Shown in pieces: positions 42,280-55,239 of a DNA stretch of 64,000 nt (position 1 is the first letter of the stretch; each line of letters opens with the position of its first letter). The DNA is from Epiperipatus broadwayi. Taxonomy: Eukaryota > Onychophora > Udeonychophora > Euonychophora > Peripatidae. The DNA is taken from positions 6,657,334-6,721,333 of the forward strand of contig JAQFVV010012405.1 of NCBI GenBank assembly GCA_028023455.1, given 5' to 3'. A program made the position numbers and the translations under genes. The notes beneath the pieces were generated by a model. That model ran no database searches. It saw nothing but the letters and a program-made list of their open reading frames with translations, and was not told where the DNA came from.

Positions 42280-44180
42280 TTTATTTATTTCTTTAGGAGA
42301 GTATGTTTAATTTGATGTTTATTACACATCTGTTTATAGCATTAACTTTCATTACAGCAGGCTTGACCAGTAATACCATTTTGTTTAAAATTATTGTAAT
42401 GTAGTGAGACTTGGAGACACCATTGACACACTATAAAAGTATTAGAAAAGTTTCATTTAAGGATACTCATAAAAATTTAAAAATACAAAGACAAGATTAT
42501 AAAATCAGTTATAGTAACCATTATTATAAAATCACATCTTCATTTGATTGCGCATATAAAACCAACGAACAATAAAAAAAATCTTAAAAGGGTATTTTAT
42601 GGGAACATAATCATGGTCTATGTTATAAGGATTATCTCAAACACATTGTAAATAAATGCAATATTGAATGTTTCCAATGGTAGGCTATAATAGAGAATAA
42701 AATAAATTGGGAGAACTACAATTAGACATGGTGTTGAAGTATTTAAGAAAAAATGAAATTTTCTGCTGCAAAAATTAAAACAGCATTGTTAAATGTCAAA
42801 TAGACCAAAAATGGACCAGCATATTTAATAGGTGGACATTAGCACCCCCCCCCCGAATGGTCATACTCGTTTACTAAGAGGCTGTTATTACTTATTACCT
42901 AACATCTGTTTTTAAAAATAAGGTAAAATTTGGTGATGTCATGTAAATTTCACCTTTTCTGACCTTAGTTTTTGCAATGTGTACATGTGTGCAATGACGG
43001 AAGACAAAAATTTTAATAAAAAATAATATTATAAAATAATAATGAATTCATTTTATAAAAATGTAAACACAAAATAAAATTGGAAAAAAAAAGTAAAATC
43101 CAATTTGTTTTCTCTTCAGTTCGTTCTTTTTATCTACCGTATATCAAGTTTGAAAAATAGTCAGCTATTAATTTTGATTGGTTAAAAGTTTTTGAAATTT
43201 ATAAATTTATTGAATAAAGTTATTAATAATTTATTAAAAATTTAAAGATCGTAAAAATGATTCTTAAAAAATGTTTACACATATACATAAAAAAAACATA
43301 CTTAGTAAGAAGTTTAAATTATTTATTCATTAACAACTTTTTAAAATTTTTTTAAAAAAATTACTGGCGCTTATTAAAAATTTGAGGAAACTCTGTATAT
43401 ACATGTGTACATATTTAAGTCAAACAGTTTTTAAGTAGCCCACTGGACAATAAAACCTTCAGCGTCCTTTTACAAAGAAAGAATGTAGGAAATACAATAA
43501 TCAACAGGTAGTCAAATTAGTAAATGTTATAGTTTCTTCTTTTTTTCTTTAGTTAAGAAAGGCTCGGTACTTATTTACAAACCAAAAATTATGTGATTAT
43601 GTAGACTATTATGAGCTAGACACCCGCAAGATAACAACTAAATTTGGAACCTGAAACATTTCCATGATTTGGACATCGCAAAAAGATCTGTTAATTACTA
43701 GATCATGCAAATTCTTTTGTGGATGTATAAAGATACATATATGATCAAAGTTTCACTTCATTTTTAATCATAATACTATGAAGACACCGCCTCTTTGTCA
43801 TTTACAGAAATCTCTTAAAACTAATCTAAGAACATTTGATAGTATCTAATGTATGTGTATATATATGACTCTAGGTTCAAATCCAGGAAAGATGAAACTT
43901 GGAAACCTAGGTATTTGGTTATTTTTTTAGATAGAAAACCAAAAAAAATTAAAGAAAATTATCTAGCAGGTATTAACCTAATGAGCAATGCCCTCTCTTT
44001 TTGAAAAGTTATTGAAGATATCTTTGGATTTTTTAACTATACAGAACATTTATTTACTTGAATGCATTCAGTCAGAAATTTTAAAAAAAAAACATCTGTA
44101 ATAATGTTTTTAAATTTTTTTTGTAGAACCGTCTATTGAAATATTTCATTTTTTTTTAAAATTAATAATTTTATCTTGTT
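42280..44180. other. AT-rich sequence with no recognised gene
   Basis: Includes a C10 run near 42845 and a B-box-like GGTTCAAATCCAGG near 43875 without a convincing A box. Confidence 0.45.
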
Positions 44181-44184
44181 TTAA

Positions 44185-45182
44185 ATATCTAGCATACAGG
44201 CTATATATATATATATCTGCACCAACAATGCAATATATAGGGTATTTTGAGCTCAGACTTTCACACGACCCTCAACTCTCCACATTATCTCATAGTACTG
44301 ATACCCTTGACTACATATATGTCTAAAAGACAAATAATCACCAATATATGTATTTCATGCTAAATCAGCACTCGTCAGTTGGTTCAGATTATCATCTCTA
44401 TACATATATACAATAAGTGCTCAGATTTATATTAAGATAGTCAATCTTCATACTTTAATGGACAGGCTTCAATTCACTACACCCTCCAAATCTTCAGCCA
44501 TCCATCCTATTGAAAAACTGACAATGGAATGCTCAAAGCCCACATTTCTATCAACATTCTTGTCACACCCAGGTTGACATAAGTCACTCTGACCCCACAT
44601 GTACAGGATATATATACAAGAGCTGGGCAGACATAGAAGCTAATATTTAATATCTAACATACAGGTTATATATATACCTGTACAAACAATGTAATATATA
44701 GGGTATTTTGAGCCTAGACTTTCACATGACCCTCAACTCTCCACATTATCTCATACTACTGATACACTTGACCACGTACATGTCTAAAAGATAAATAATC
44801 ACCAATATACATATTTCATGCTAAGCCAGCAGTCATCAGTTGGTCCAGATTATCATCTTTACACATATATACAATACGTGCTCAGATTTATATTAAGATA
44901 GCAAATCTTCATACTTTAATGGACAGGCTTCAACCCACTCCACCCTCAAACTCTTCAGTCATCCATCCTATTGAAAATCTGATGGTGGAATGCTCAAAGC
45001 CCACACTGCTTTCAACATTCTTTTATTGCATATATATGTAGAGATGATTATCTGGACCAACTGTTGTGTGCTGGTTTAGCACAAAATACATATATTGGTG
45101 ATTATTTATCTTTTAGATATATATGTGATCAAGTGTATCAGTGGTATAAGATAGTGTAAAGAGTTGATGATCTTGTTTTAAA
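44185..45182. repeat. Family-A cluster: two tandem minus copies plus an inverted copy
   Basis: Minus copies at about 44185-44640 and 44647-45030 repeat the same outer sequence (ATATCTAGCATACAGG / ATATCTAACATACAGG, then ATAGGGTATTTTGAGC), so the unit was tandemly duplicated. A plus copy (about 45015-45182) follows head-to-head, ending before its B box. Confidence 0.75.
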
Positions 45183-45184
45183 GT

Positions 45185-47304
45185 ATTTTTTAATCTAAAA
45201 AAATCTAAAGAGGCAGTAAAATTAAATAATGGCAAAGTAAAAGAATTTTAAGCATTGCCTTTTCTTTAATTGCCATCTTTCTTCATAATCAATGTCTAAA
45301 CTATTTGCAAAATTATTTAGAAAACATTTTTAGAATAACAAAACATTTTTTGTGAAGTTTAATAAGATTCATGATTATTTTTACACAATATGTGTATAAT
45401 AATAATTAAAAATCAAAAGTATGCATTATTGTTTTAAAATATATTTGTTAAACATAGTAACATAGTAATATACAGTTAAACTTTATAAAAATGTACAAAG
45501 CATTCAGAATGAAACTTGAAAAAGTCAATGTAGAGAAAAGGGTATCTTAATAAGATTAAGAGGAAAATAAAACTTTCACCCAAGAATCATCATATAGACT
45601 CACAAGTGAAAGCAGAGAGTCTTGCTGCTTGACTTGATCAAGAAGCTTAATAAAGACACTTAGAGCCGAGTCCTGAGAATGACCAAAGATGAGCCTGTAT
45701 ATCATCATGAAAATTTGTTATTAAGCAGTCTGTTTTAGTCTTTGTAATTTTATTTTTCTTCTGCAGAGGATTAAGCAAATTTAATGATTTATTTAAATAG
45801 TATTCTTTTTTTAAACAATGCATTTTATTTAATATAAAGCAAATCTTTCCCTCTTTACATTTAATTTTAAAAATATTTTTTTTAGTAATGGAGTATCAGT
45901 TGTTCAATAATTTTCTACAAAAGTGATGTTCAACAAAAATCTAAAAAGATCAAACTTGTAATTGTATGCAATGTATTAATAGAGGATCTCTACTGCTCTT
46001 ATTTGTAAAGTAGATGTTCATTGGGTGTTGAAATGTAGATAGAAAATGAGGCTATTAAAGATGAAATACGATAGATTTCTCTTTTGATGAGAAAAATTAA
46101 AAGCAAATTAAAAATGTTTTAATGATTATGATATATGAATAAAATATATTAGTAAAAAATGTGTTTTATTGAATTATGTGATCAGAATAACAGACTTGCT
46201 GATTAAGAAAGGTCTTACAATATGGATAATTAATAGATTGACAATTGATATCTAAGCATTTATATGAAAGTGAGATAAATATGAAAAGGATGTATTTCAG
46301 ATGCATAACTGCAATGTGTACAAAGAGAATAAGTAAGCTAGGTAGAAAAAAAATACAGTAATAGAAAGTGAATAAAAAATAGTTTGAAGTTGTATAAAAA
46401 TTATAAGAAATGATATATCACATGGATTTTATGCATAAGCCTTCTTGCAACCATTGATTATTCTGCCTTGCACTATGTGACACTACAGTATGGAAAGTGT
46501 TGCCTCTGTTATAAGAAGTGATATATATTTATTGAGTATTAAATTTTAAATATGCATTTCATAATAATCATTTTCAAGTTAAATTTTTGCAAGACATTGA
46601 ATAAATCTACTAGTGGATAGATCTGAGAGGATATTATTTATAAATTTATTGAATGATTTCAAAATATATGATTAATAAATGATTATGATAAGCACATTAA
46701 AATTTATTACTTCATGAATATTATATTCTTAGCATTGCATATTTAACAGCCTTTGTTTTGAATGTGGTTAATATAAGAAAGAATATATGATGTCATTAAA
46801 GTATTTATTGATATGAGGTGCAAGTGTAGGTGCTTGAGATACCAGGAAATGAAGGTACAAATTAAATAAATTTTTTTTTACACTGTTGATGTAGTTTATG
46901 CAGAGATGGAAGGAAAATTAATGAAACATTTATTTCTTGGGGTGTGATTGTGAAAAGAGATTCAGCATAACTTATATTGGAGATCTGCAGACATTTAATG
47001 ATAAAAAAAATAAAAGATTTTAGAGATTATGTATTTTTTTTGTCTAGATTTTTATAATAAAGTTTGCAAATCTAAAGTTAGGATAGTGGAAGTAACAATC
47101 AACTTTTACTAAAATATGATAATAGAGTGAATCTAGACTGGAAGAAAATTTTTATTGTAGAATGTAAGCTGTAGATGAGTTTATTGTGGTATATAATAGC
47201 TTCAGAGAGATGTTTTATATGGCCTATACACTGAAAGTTCACATTTATTTTAATTACATAATTGATAATATATACTATATATAGCATTATTTTTGTATTT
47301 ATAC
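45185..47304. other. AT-rich sequence with a family-B fragment
   Basis: A fragment of the family-B right arm lies at about 46425-46515 (TTTTATGCATAAGCCTTCTT, GTGACACTACAGTATGGA). Otherwise nothing recognised. Confidence 0.5.
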
Positions 47305-47321
47305 AAAAAATGCTGAAATTT

Positions 47322-47428
47322 AGTCAAGCGTTGTTAGCCGAGAGGTCATCGCAGCTGCCATGCAAGCAAGTAGTTGGTTGCAGATGTTTGTGGGTTCACC
47401 TCTTGGACGATGCTATGACATATGAGAA
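47322..47428 (+). repeat. Short tRNA-like retroposon (Ser/Leu-type), copy 2 with exact TSD
   Basis: Starts AGTCAAGCGTTGTTAGCCG, has A-box-like GCCGAGAGGTCATCGC, B-box-like GGGTTCACCTCTT, and ends GATGCTATGACATATGAG. It is flanked by identical 17-base direct repeats (AAAAAATGCTGAAATTT at 47305-47321 and 47429-47445), which proves insertion by target-primed retroposition. Homologous to 4327-4432. The 68-codon frame across it is incidental. Confidence 0.9.
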
Positions 47429-47576
47429 AAAAAATGCTGAAATTTTCAGAGTAAATATGAGGAATTAGAAATTTATTAAATAAATTGATAAATTATATAA
47501 ATCCAATTTTTCCAAATCATTTTGAACACTTTTTAACAAAAAACCTTTTATTGTACATATATACACATACACTTAC

Positions 47577-47604
47577 GTTTCAACTATCCTGAAGTCTTCT
47601 TCAG
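47577..47604 (-). ncRNA. Decayed hammerhead-like core
   Basis: Minus strand: CTGAAGA (one change from CTGATGA), a 14-base stem-II region, then GAAACGT. GAAACG after a CTGATGA-like core is the arrangement seen in hammerhead motifs of Penelope-like elements. Very degraded; downstream A-rich sequence to 47800. Confidence 0.3.
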
Positions 47605-48017
47605 AGCTATGATATAATGAACAAAATAAAATAAAATACATAATTATATAAATAATACCATAAAAATGTAAGCAATTAAAAATTAAAAACAACATAAAAT
47701 ATATAATAAAATATAATAAAACTGAAATAAATATAGTTAAAACCAAATAAAATAATCCAGTTAATATAAAATAAAATATACAATATAAAGAGAAAATAAA
47801 TATAAATTATACATGTGCATTCCTTACTATATACATACATATTCCAGAACAACTAACTATTAATCTAAATATATTATTTATGTTTATTATTTTTTATAAA
47901 AATAAAGGAAAAGATGATTTTTGTATATTGATAAAAATAAATTTATAAAGAAATCAAGTCATATGTCACATGACCTAATTTAACAAGCTTGTATTACAAA
48001 TGTTATGTACAGAACAT

Positions 48018-48172
48018 GCAAATGAGCTCTTAACAAGCTTTTCAGAATATCCCCAACCCCAGACTGATTTCTGCCAATGTTTAAATATCCTAGCACCTCA
48101 CTGATGAAGCCAGTAGCAGAAACCGGTCTGGGGTTGGAGATATTCTGCAAAGCTTGTTAAGAGCTTATTTGC
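48018..48172. repeat. Palindrome containing a hammerhead-like motif
   Basis: Arms of about 57 bases: GCAAATGAGCTCTTAACAAG on the left pairs with CTTGTTAAGAGCTTATTTGC on the right; ATATCCCCAACCCCAGACTG pairs with CGGTCTGGGGTTGGAGATAT. The motif itself spans the loop and the right arm. Confidence 0.85.
48096..48133 (+). ncRNA. Hammerhead-ribozyme-like motif, second sequence type
   Basis: CCTCA (stem I), CTGATGA (48101-48107), an 11-base stem-II region, GAAA (48119-48122), palindromic ACCGGT, GTC (48126-48128), TGGGG (stem I partner). The palindromic stem III would favour a dimeric fold, as in minimal hammerheads. Stem II pairs only weakly (GC/GC), so a functional ribozyme is not shown. Confidence 0.5.
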
Positions 48173-49631
48173 GAGCTGTATATATAACGTTGATAAAAAT
48201 GTATATTGCTCGTCAATTTTCTTTAAAATACTTTCTACTACTACTTTAATTGTATTATTTATTTATTTTTAATAATTTTTCATTGTAAATAATAAAACTT
48301 GCAAATCCTGCTCTAATTGATAAAAAAAGTTAATAAATAAATTATTTGCTGTTGTTTTTATTTTTATTATTTAATTGCTGTAGTTTCAGGGATTTTTTTT
48401 GTTATTGTTTATTACTAATATTGTCAAAACTATTATTGCTTTAATTATATATTTATTTCTCCTAGTCTACCTACCCTTTATCGTCTTCTAATTGGTCTCT
48501 TTCAGTAAAGTCAGAAATAGAAAAAAAATAATCATTTTTACATATATGATAAATATCATATGCTGTTTTTTCCCTATAGTTAGTTCTTTGAGGATGGGGG
48601 TATTATTATATTCTTGTGAAAATGACATGTCATCTTCTTTTTTTCAAATTATATTATCATTAGTGATAATTTTAGAAATTATACTCTAAAGATGAATTAT
48701 GTTATTCTTGGTTTTTCATTTTAAGTAGCATTAAAAATCCATTTTAGACCACTCATAATATTAAAGTGAAGCGGAAAAACGAGAGTTAAAGACATAAAAT
48801 CAATAGACGTAAGTTTTTTTTTTAAAAAAAAAAAAAAAGAGAGAAGGTAACCAGATGAAAAATTATAGCAAATATATTTAACCTGTCATAATAATGAATG
48901 ATTTCTTGTTTGAAATTTTGATGGTGGCATAGCTGATTTATTTTGGTCACAATATTTTTTTTTAATAAACTGAAGTTATTCAAATAATATTGCTAATAAT
49001 AAATTGTCTCGGGATAATTTGCATTATTATATAATACAAGTTTAAAGTTGAATTTTGAAATAATCAAGACTCTTTAGATTTAAGCTGATATTATAAACAT
49101 ATATATATATAAGCATTCTCAAATATTTACGAATGTGCACGCGTTCATAAAAATAATTATTTGCGTGTGTGCATTTATTTCTAAATATATATAATAGTTC
49201 TACAAGCTCAAAATGTAGTCATAAATAACACAGAAAATAAATGACGTTTGGTATTCATTTGAAACTAATTCCTTCAAATGCTCTTTAATTAAATGTAAAT
49301 ATATAATTAATAGTAAATTAAGTGTATTAATGAACTGATTCTCAGCTGCACATTATGAAATACTGTGATGTCGCTCCTGTGCTTCAGCTAGTGGCTACCT
49401 TTGATACTATTTCATTCGACCGTTAAAAACTGGAACTAAAATAAATATTATTAGTTTTAAAAAATCTAAAGATGTCAATAGTACACAAAGACATATTACA
49501 AATGAGCTCACAAAAGCTTAGAATTTTTCTGATTGGTAGTTTCTATGATCTGGGCCATACAAACAAACTTGTAAAATTCTCTGATTGATAGTTCTTTTTA
49601 TTGGTATTTTGGTATTATTTCTGCTATGCTG
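48173..49631. other. AT-rich sequence with no recognised gene
   Basis: Short less-AT-rich segment at about 49330-49430 (GTGATGTCGCTCCTGTGCTT). Nothing recognised. Confidence 0.45.
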
Positions 49632-49761
49632 TATTATTCTAAGTTTGCAATATGTTTAAAATAATGACTTCAAGGAATGTGTGGACAAACTTAATTAATA
49701 AAATTTGTCCACAGATCCCGTGGAAATGTTATTTTAAACATATCGCAAACTTGGAATAATA
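49632..49761. repeat. Inverted repeat, about 60-bp arms
   Basis: TATTATTCTAAGTTTGC (left) pairs with GCAAACTTGGAATAATA (right), and GTGGACAAACTT with AATTTGTCCAC, around a short AT loop. A related AT-rich segment is then repeated at about 49770-49855 and 49938-50030. Confidence 0.8.
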
Positions 49762-50806
49762 CGTCATCATGAATATACACCATATCACATGTAATACGAA
49801 AGTTAAATTCTAAAAAAAATAATGGAGACATATATTCATTATGAAAAAAGAGATTATAATACTAAGTCAAACAGATACTTGCCAATTGTGCTTTTTTATT
49901 AAGACACTTTGTGTCACCAAAGCCAGGCTTTGCACCATCATATTCCATGTGTATTACCAAACTTCAAATCTAAAAAAAAAATAAACGTAATTTCCAATGA
50001 TGGAGAGATATATTAATTATGGAAAAAGAACACTGAAACATTTTTTAAATGATGAGTTGTAACAAAGTTTTAGATTTCCATTATTTTTTTAACTTTAAAA
50101 AAAAAGGTAAAATGTAAGATTAAATTGTAAGTTTATCTAAAAATAGTGACTGTAAGTTTAACCTTATATTTTAAATATATTTAAAAAAAAACAAATATAA
50201 AAAGTTTTACTTGTAAAAGTATATAAACGTTTAGCAAAAATACAAACGAACGCAAATATAACAAATTTATCTCTAAATGTATTTTCAATTAAAAAAACAG
50301 CATTGCTTACAAATGATGTGATACATTCATATTGCGCAAGAAAAAAATCTCAGTGATAGCACAAAATCTCACATGCCATCACATTTTACAAGTTAGTGAT
50401 ATATATATATATCTCTTAAAAATTGACATGGATTAATCATGCCAGGATTTGGTTGCCATGGTATCATGAAACATAAATTTTGAATAAATATTACCAGATG
50501 AAAATGTCACCAGAGTAATATGTCATAGCAGGAATAATATCAAAGTACCCTTTTATCTTACTCATACAAACAAATTCGATTGTTGTTAATCATGAGGTAA
50601 AAAGTTGCATATTTTCCATAGCTTATTTAAATATTTAAGTTCCAAGATATTTCCATAGTAATTATTAAAAAAGAAATATTTGTATGTTCACACTTCGGTT
50701 TTTTAAAAATAAGTTCAATTTTTAAAAGTACAAGTTAGTGTGATAAAAAAGAAAACTATAATTGTCATGTTTTGCCAAACTTATAGTACATAACTTTTGT
50801 GATATA

Positions 50807-51752
50807 CATTTGGTCTTGTTTTACGTGATAGATAGGTTCCTCAGAAAACACGCGCAAACGAAATCGTGCAAAAATAGATGTAACTTACCTTGAAAAAGGG
50901 GAAATTTCAAAAATCACGTAAAAGCAAAGCATCAACGTAAAATTACTTTAAAATTCGCGCAAAAAAAAAAATAAGGAAATAAAATATGACTAATAAAAAA
51001 TTTCAAATTTGAAAAGAATTGATACAAGACAAACTTTTTTTTAACTATAATATTTAATTTTATTCAAAACAATATATTTTTATGCATAATTTACAGTAAT
51101 TTACATTTTTTTATACACGTTTTAATTATTATTACTATTTGCCGATAAACAGGTTCATTTGCAAACTGGTAAAAAAATCAGATTATTCACAAGAGGAAAT
51201 ACAACATAGCACCAACGTCACTCTCATGTTGTGTTAATGGTTTTCTAGTGACAACATAATTAGTAATTAATCTAACAACTAAAAATTAATTCTTATTTTT
51301 GTCTTTAATTTTTTAATTTTCAATTTTAATTGTGCCCACTGCTATTACTCACCTTTTAAAAATAAACTTGTGGACACTAAATGATTAATAATTGATTACA
51401 TTCTTTTTTAAAAAGCAAAAACAGAATGTGATTTAAAATGCAAAATTAACACACACAATGTTTGAACAAATTTACATTATAATCTTGTAAAATTTAATGT
51501 GTGTATACATAAAATGTGGAAATCATGATTTTAATTTCATTATTGCATAAAATCTTACTATTATAAAGCACTGAAAATATTGAAATTACTAAGATGAAAG
51601 TTGAATTTCAATAATGTGCTATTACTTTCAATATATGCGAAATTTATTATTTAAAGTAATAGCACATTATTGGAGTTCGACTTCTGGAGAAACGTGAATC
51701 GTGTAACTTAAAAATTGCGCTAAATAAATCTGCGTAAAAAGAGACCCAGGTG
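50807..51752 (-). mobile_element. Tigger/pogo-like element, non-autonomous copy
   Basis: The right end reads GAGACCCAGGTG followed by TA (51753-51754). The left end is a diverged CATTTGGTCTTGTTTTACG preceded by TA (50805-50806), giving terminal inverted repeats with a TA target duplication. Its sequence is inverted relative to 60883-62204 and shares the ends, the subterminal GCG-containing blocks and a central hairpin. No ORF. Confidence 0.75.
51599..51688. repeat. Central hairpin of the Tigger-like element
   Basis: CAATAATGTGCTATTACTTT pairs with AAAGTAATAGCACATTATTG. The same hairpin recurs at 60999-61102 in the other copy. Confidence 0.8.
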
Positions 51753-51754
51753 TA

Positions 51755-53499
51755 CTAATAATTATAAATGCTATTTAAAATAGAATTTCATAGTTTTACA
51801 ATAACTTTATTAAAAATTTGCTCCCATTTAAAAAATAAAATCCAATCACTCAAGATTTTGTTAATTTATTAATTTATTGTTCTCATTATGTATTTTACTT
51901 TATTTCACTCCTCCCTTATATCTGTAAAGTTCAAATATGACTTTTTTAAAGAATGTTTTTTATATTACTAATAAATCAAATACAATTTATTGTTAAATCA
52001 AATACAATTTATTGATTTATAATATTAAATAAAAATTTTGATACTAAAAATTAAAATATTGAACTATTAACTCAAATTACCACTAGGGGATAGTGGGAAA
52101 ATCTGAAAATGCAGAAGAGAATTCTTCTGCATTTCAATTTAAAACAGTGCTATAGTAGGCAAAATGATAAAATTTTATCCTTGTTTATTTTCAATGAATA
52201 ATTTTGTGTTCTTCATAAATTATTTGATTATTTTAATTTATTTATTAAATTATTAATTTTACAAATGAAAAATAATTTAAAATTTAATATATTAATGTTG
52301 TAAATATAAGGGATTTGAACTCAGACTTCCAAGTACCCATCAACTATCTACACCATCTCATACCACTGATACATATGAGCCTAGAATGACTTACTGCAAT
52401 TCTATAATTTGGGTTAACAATTTTCTGCACATAGGATGGTAGAAGCTTAGACTTAAATGTATATTTATTGATAATAATTTCAATACAAATAGACAACATT
52501 AGGAAGTTGTTATTTCAAGTTAATTGAAGACTTAGATGGGATTTCAAGTAAGAAAGACTTCTCATTAGATGCAATGTTATCATTGGGTTTTATTAACAGT
52601 TTGTTTAAAATCTAGAAATTGAAAACAATCCATTTACAGTATAAAATGTTTACTATTTATTTTACTTTTTGTAAAATTAAATTGTTTGTTTTTGATGAAT
52701 GTTTAATTGTTAGATTGCTAAAGTATTGAAAATTATTGTTTTACAAGAAACCAAGTCGATTGCTTGACTTCTAACACAATATAGAAAATTATAGCAGAAA
52801 TAAATTTTTGTTTTGATTATAAATGCTTTGTTGAAATTATAAATTAAATTTTGAAATTTCAAAAATTATTTTAACTATTTGGATGTATTCTCCATTTAAA
52901 CATAAAACATTAATTTATATTTGTTTGCTAATTAAGATTTACCCATTTTTGAAATGATTGTTTTTCCATGCAGTTCTCATCTCAATTTATTAGTCTTTTT
53001 TGCTTATTTTCAACATTAATATAAATATTTGAAATACACGCATTCTTCATATACCTGGAGCCTAATTGTAAATATAGGGGATTTGTGTGACAATGCCCCA
53101 TAATGCAACACATGGTAATAAAACTATAAAATATAAATATTTACTAATTATTTTTTCTTTGTTTAAAAAAACAAATCAATTTATTTAATGAATCACTATT
53201 TTTCATCTCTACTTGATTTCATAAATATTTGTAAGACATTAGTTAGCAATTAATCTTTTTTAAAGATCATCTGCAGCAAGTTTTGCTACAAAAATAATTA
53301 GCATTTCAATCTTGCTATTTTTCTATTTACAAAACTATATAGTTTATAAGCATAACTCTTTTACCAATCTGTCTGATAAAATGCATTTTCTATTACGATC
53401 AGTTTTTCCATTGTGTTTGGTGGTAAGAACATGAATTTATAAAAAGCTATGAGTGCAGTTAAAAATTATTTAAGATATTACTTCCAACTATATCTTTTA
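51755..53499. other. AT-rich sequence with a family-A fragment
   Basis: A short family-A minus fragment lies at about 52310-52385 (GGATTTGAACTCAGACTTCC, CATCTCATACCACTGATAC). Otherwise nothing recognised. Confidence 0.5.
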
Positions 53500-53510
53500 G
53501 ATGTAAAGAG

Positions 53511-54041
53511 ATGGGGATTAAATTTGTTAAAGAAAAATCAAATATAATGATGATTAATACTGGGGAAAGAAAAGATGTAGAATTTTTATTGGGAGATATA
53601 AAGTTAAGTGTGGTGAATAGATATAGTTATTTGGGCATTATTTTGAGTAATCAGAAAAATTGTTTGGATGAATGGGAGAAAAAATTGATAAATGAAGCAA
53701 AGAAAAGAAAGGGATTGATGAAGAAATTAACAGTGTTTTCATATAATAAATATGATGTAGCTAGAATTATACGGAAGGGAGTTGCAGTAGCAGGGTTAAC
53801 ATATGGTAATGATGTGTTATGTGTTAGTAAAGGGGTATTAGATTACTTAGAAAAAGTGCAAAGGGAAGTAGGAAGACATGGATTGGATGCAGATGTATGG
53901 ACAGTAAGAGAGGCAATTCAAGGAGAAGTGGATTGGTCAAGTTTTTATATGAGAGATGGAAAAAGTAAATTGAAAATGTTTGGTAGATTGCAGTTTATGG
54001 ATAATAAAAGAATAGCCAAAATAATATTTAATTGGGTATGA
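53511..54041 (+). pseudogene. LINE reverse-transcriptase thumb / C-terminal fragment
   Basis: An open 176-codon frame: KFVKEKSNIMMINTGERKD and YSYLGIILSNQ (reverse-transcriptase motif after the catalytic loop), then RKGVAVAGLTYGNDVLCVSK, a block I also recall from arthropod LINEs, then KVQREVGRHGLDAD and FGRLQFMDNKRIAKI. It ends at a stop that interrupts continuing homology (VKGRQQDGM...). Codons match minus-strand relics at 25477-25683. Not autonomous: the catalytic part is absent. Confidence 0.8.
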
Positions 54042-54241
54042 GTAAAGGGCAGGCAACAAGATGGGATGAGAAAGGTAACGCAGTATGCAAAAGATTTGGA
54101 TAAAGAATTTATATCAGTACACTTGTATAAAAGGTGGGATGATTGTGTTAGGAGGATTTTTGAGTGTATAGTGGTAAGTAATGGGATAAAAGAATAGATT
54201 CATTAATAAAGAATAGGGAGTTAGAGAGATGGGGAATTAGT

Positions 54242-54658
54242 ATGGAGAGTAAAAAGAGTTTAAATATATATAGAAGTAAACAGAATATTAGGTGTGAGTT
54301 AATGCATGATAATAGTAAGGAAAATAGTTTATTGTTTAAGGCTCAAACAGGATCTTTAGCAACAAGAGAATATACATGTAAATGGAAAAATATGGGTGAT
54401 TTAGTGTGTAAATTGTGTAAGGAAGAAATAGAAAATATTAGGCATCTGCTAATTGAATGTAAATGCTTGAAAACAGAAAGGATACAAATAATGAAGTCAT
54501 GGAAGAATAAATATAAAAAAAGTGATTATACAGAAAGTGGGTTATTGTTTTTATGCTGGGTTTGGGAAAACATAAGGGGGGATTTAGATATAAAGGTCAT
54601 AGATTTGACAAAGATTATGTTGTGGAAATGGGATGGAGCAGAATATGGGAAAACTTAG
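54242..54658 (+). pseudogene. LINE C-terminal zinc-finger region
   Basis: A 138-codon frame downstream of the thumb fragment, with VCKLCKEEIENIRHLLIEC. The C-x2-C-x8-H-x4-C spacing is the gag-like zinc knuckle common at the C terminus of LINE polymerases. It ends GAEYGKT just before the 3' UTR. It belonged to one ORF with 53511-54041 before the stops at 54041 and around 54198 arose. Confidence 0.75.
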
Positions 54659-54760
54659 AGTGGGGAATGGAAGATAAAGTAGCTAACAGGTTTCTCTGGC
54701 TGTAGTTGCTGAGAGATTCGTGACTTCATTTCAGGAGAAGTCACAGTGCATCAGATCACA

Positions 54761-55239
54761 TCACATCAAAGAAGTCATGTATGCAGCATTATTTTTAGAT
54801 GAAATCACACTAAAAGAGAAAATAAACACAGACTATTTTCTTCACTTTACCATTTTCTTATTTCATAATAAGTATTTGATTCACACTTTTAGATTTCTAT
54901 TTGAATATAAATCTTTTTTTAGCTTAAAAAAATCAGATGAAAATTTACCTAGGTCTGGAAGAAGATGCTTACTATCAAAAACTTTATTAAATTCATTTTT
55001 AGTAATTTAAAGTTAATTCTTAACTCTTCTGCAGCCTTTCATATTGATTTGTAGCATTACAACCAGTCATCTTAATTTCAATCTTTTGCAGCTATCTATA
55101 GCATTCATTTACAATTTTTGCATTCATTTGATAGCATAAACTAGAATTACAACTTCCCTCAAATCTGGATACATAGGCAAAAATACATGTTTTCATGAAA
55201 TAAAATTTATTAACATTTTATACAATTGGAATATTAAAT
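54761..55239. other. Sequence right of the LINE copy, nothing recognised
   Basis: A 96-codon plus frame (54720-55010) starts inside the LINE 3' UTR and lacks any domain. No gene supported. Confidence 0.45.

Larger units (their letters stand above)
53500..54760 (+). mobile_element. CR1-like LINE, 5'-truncated copy
   Basis: Second copy of the LINE at 24840-29900, in the opposite orientation and beginning inside the reverse transcriptase just after the catalytic loop. It ends with the same 3' UTR block (CTAACAGGTTTCTCTGGCTG, GCTGAGAGATTCGTGACT, CACAGTGCATC), followed by CATCA-rich sequence. Confidence 0.8.

Noticed and set aside
43860-43930. tRNA-derived SINE from the B-box-like GGTTCAAATCCAGG
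   Set aside because: No convincing A box at the right distance and no second copy.
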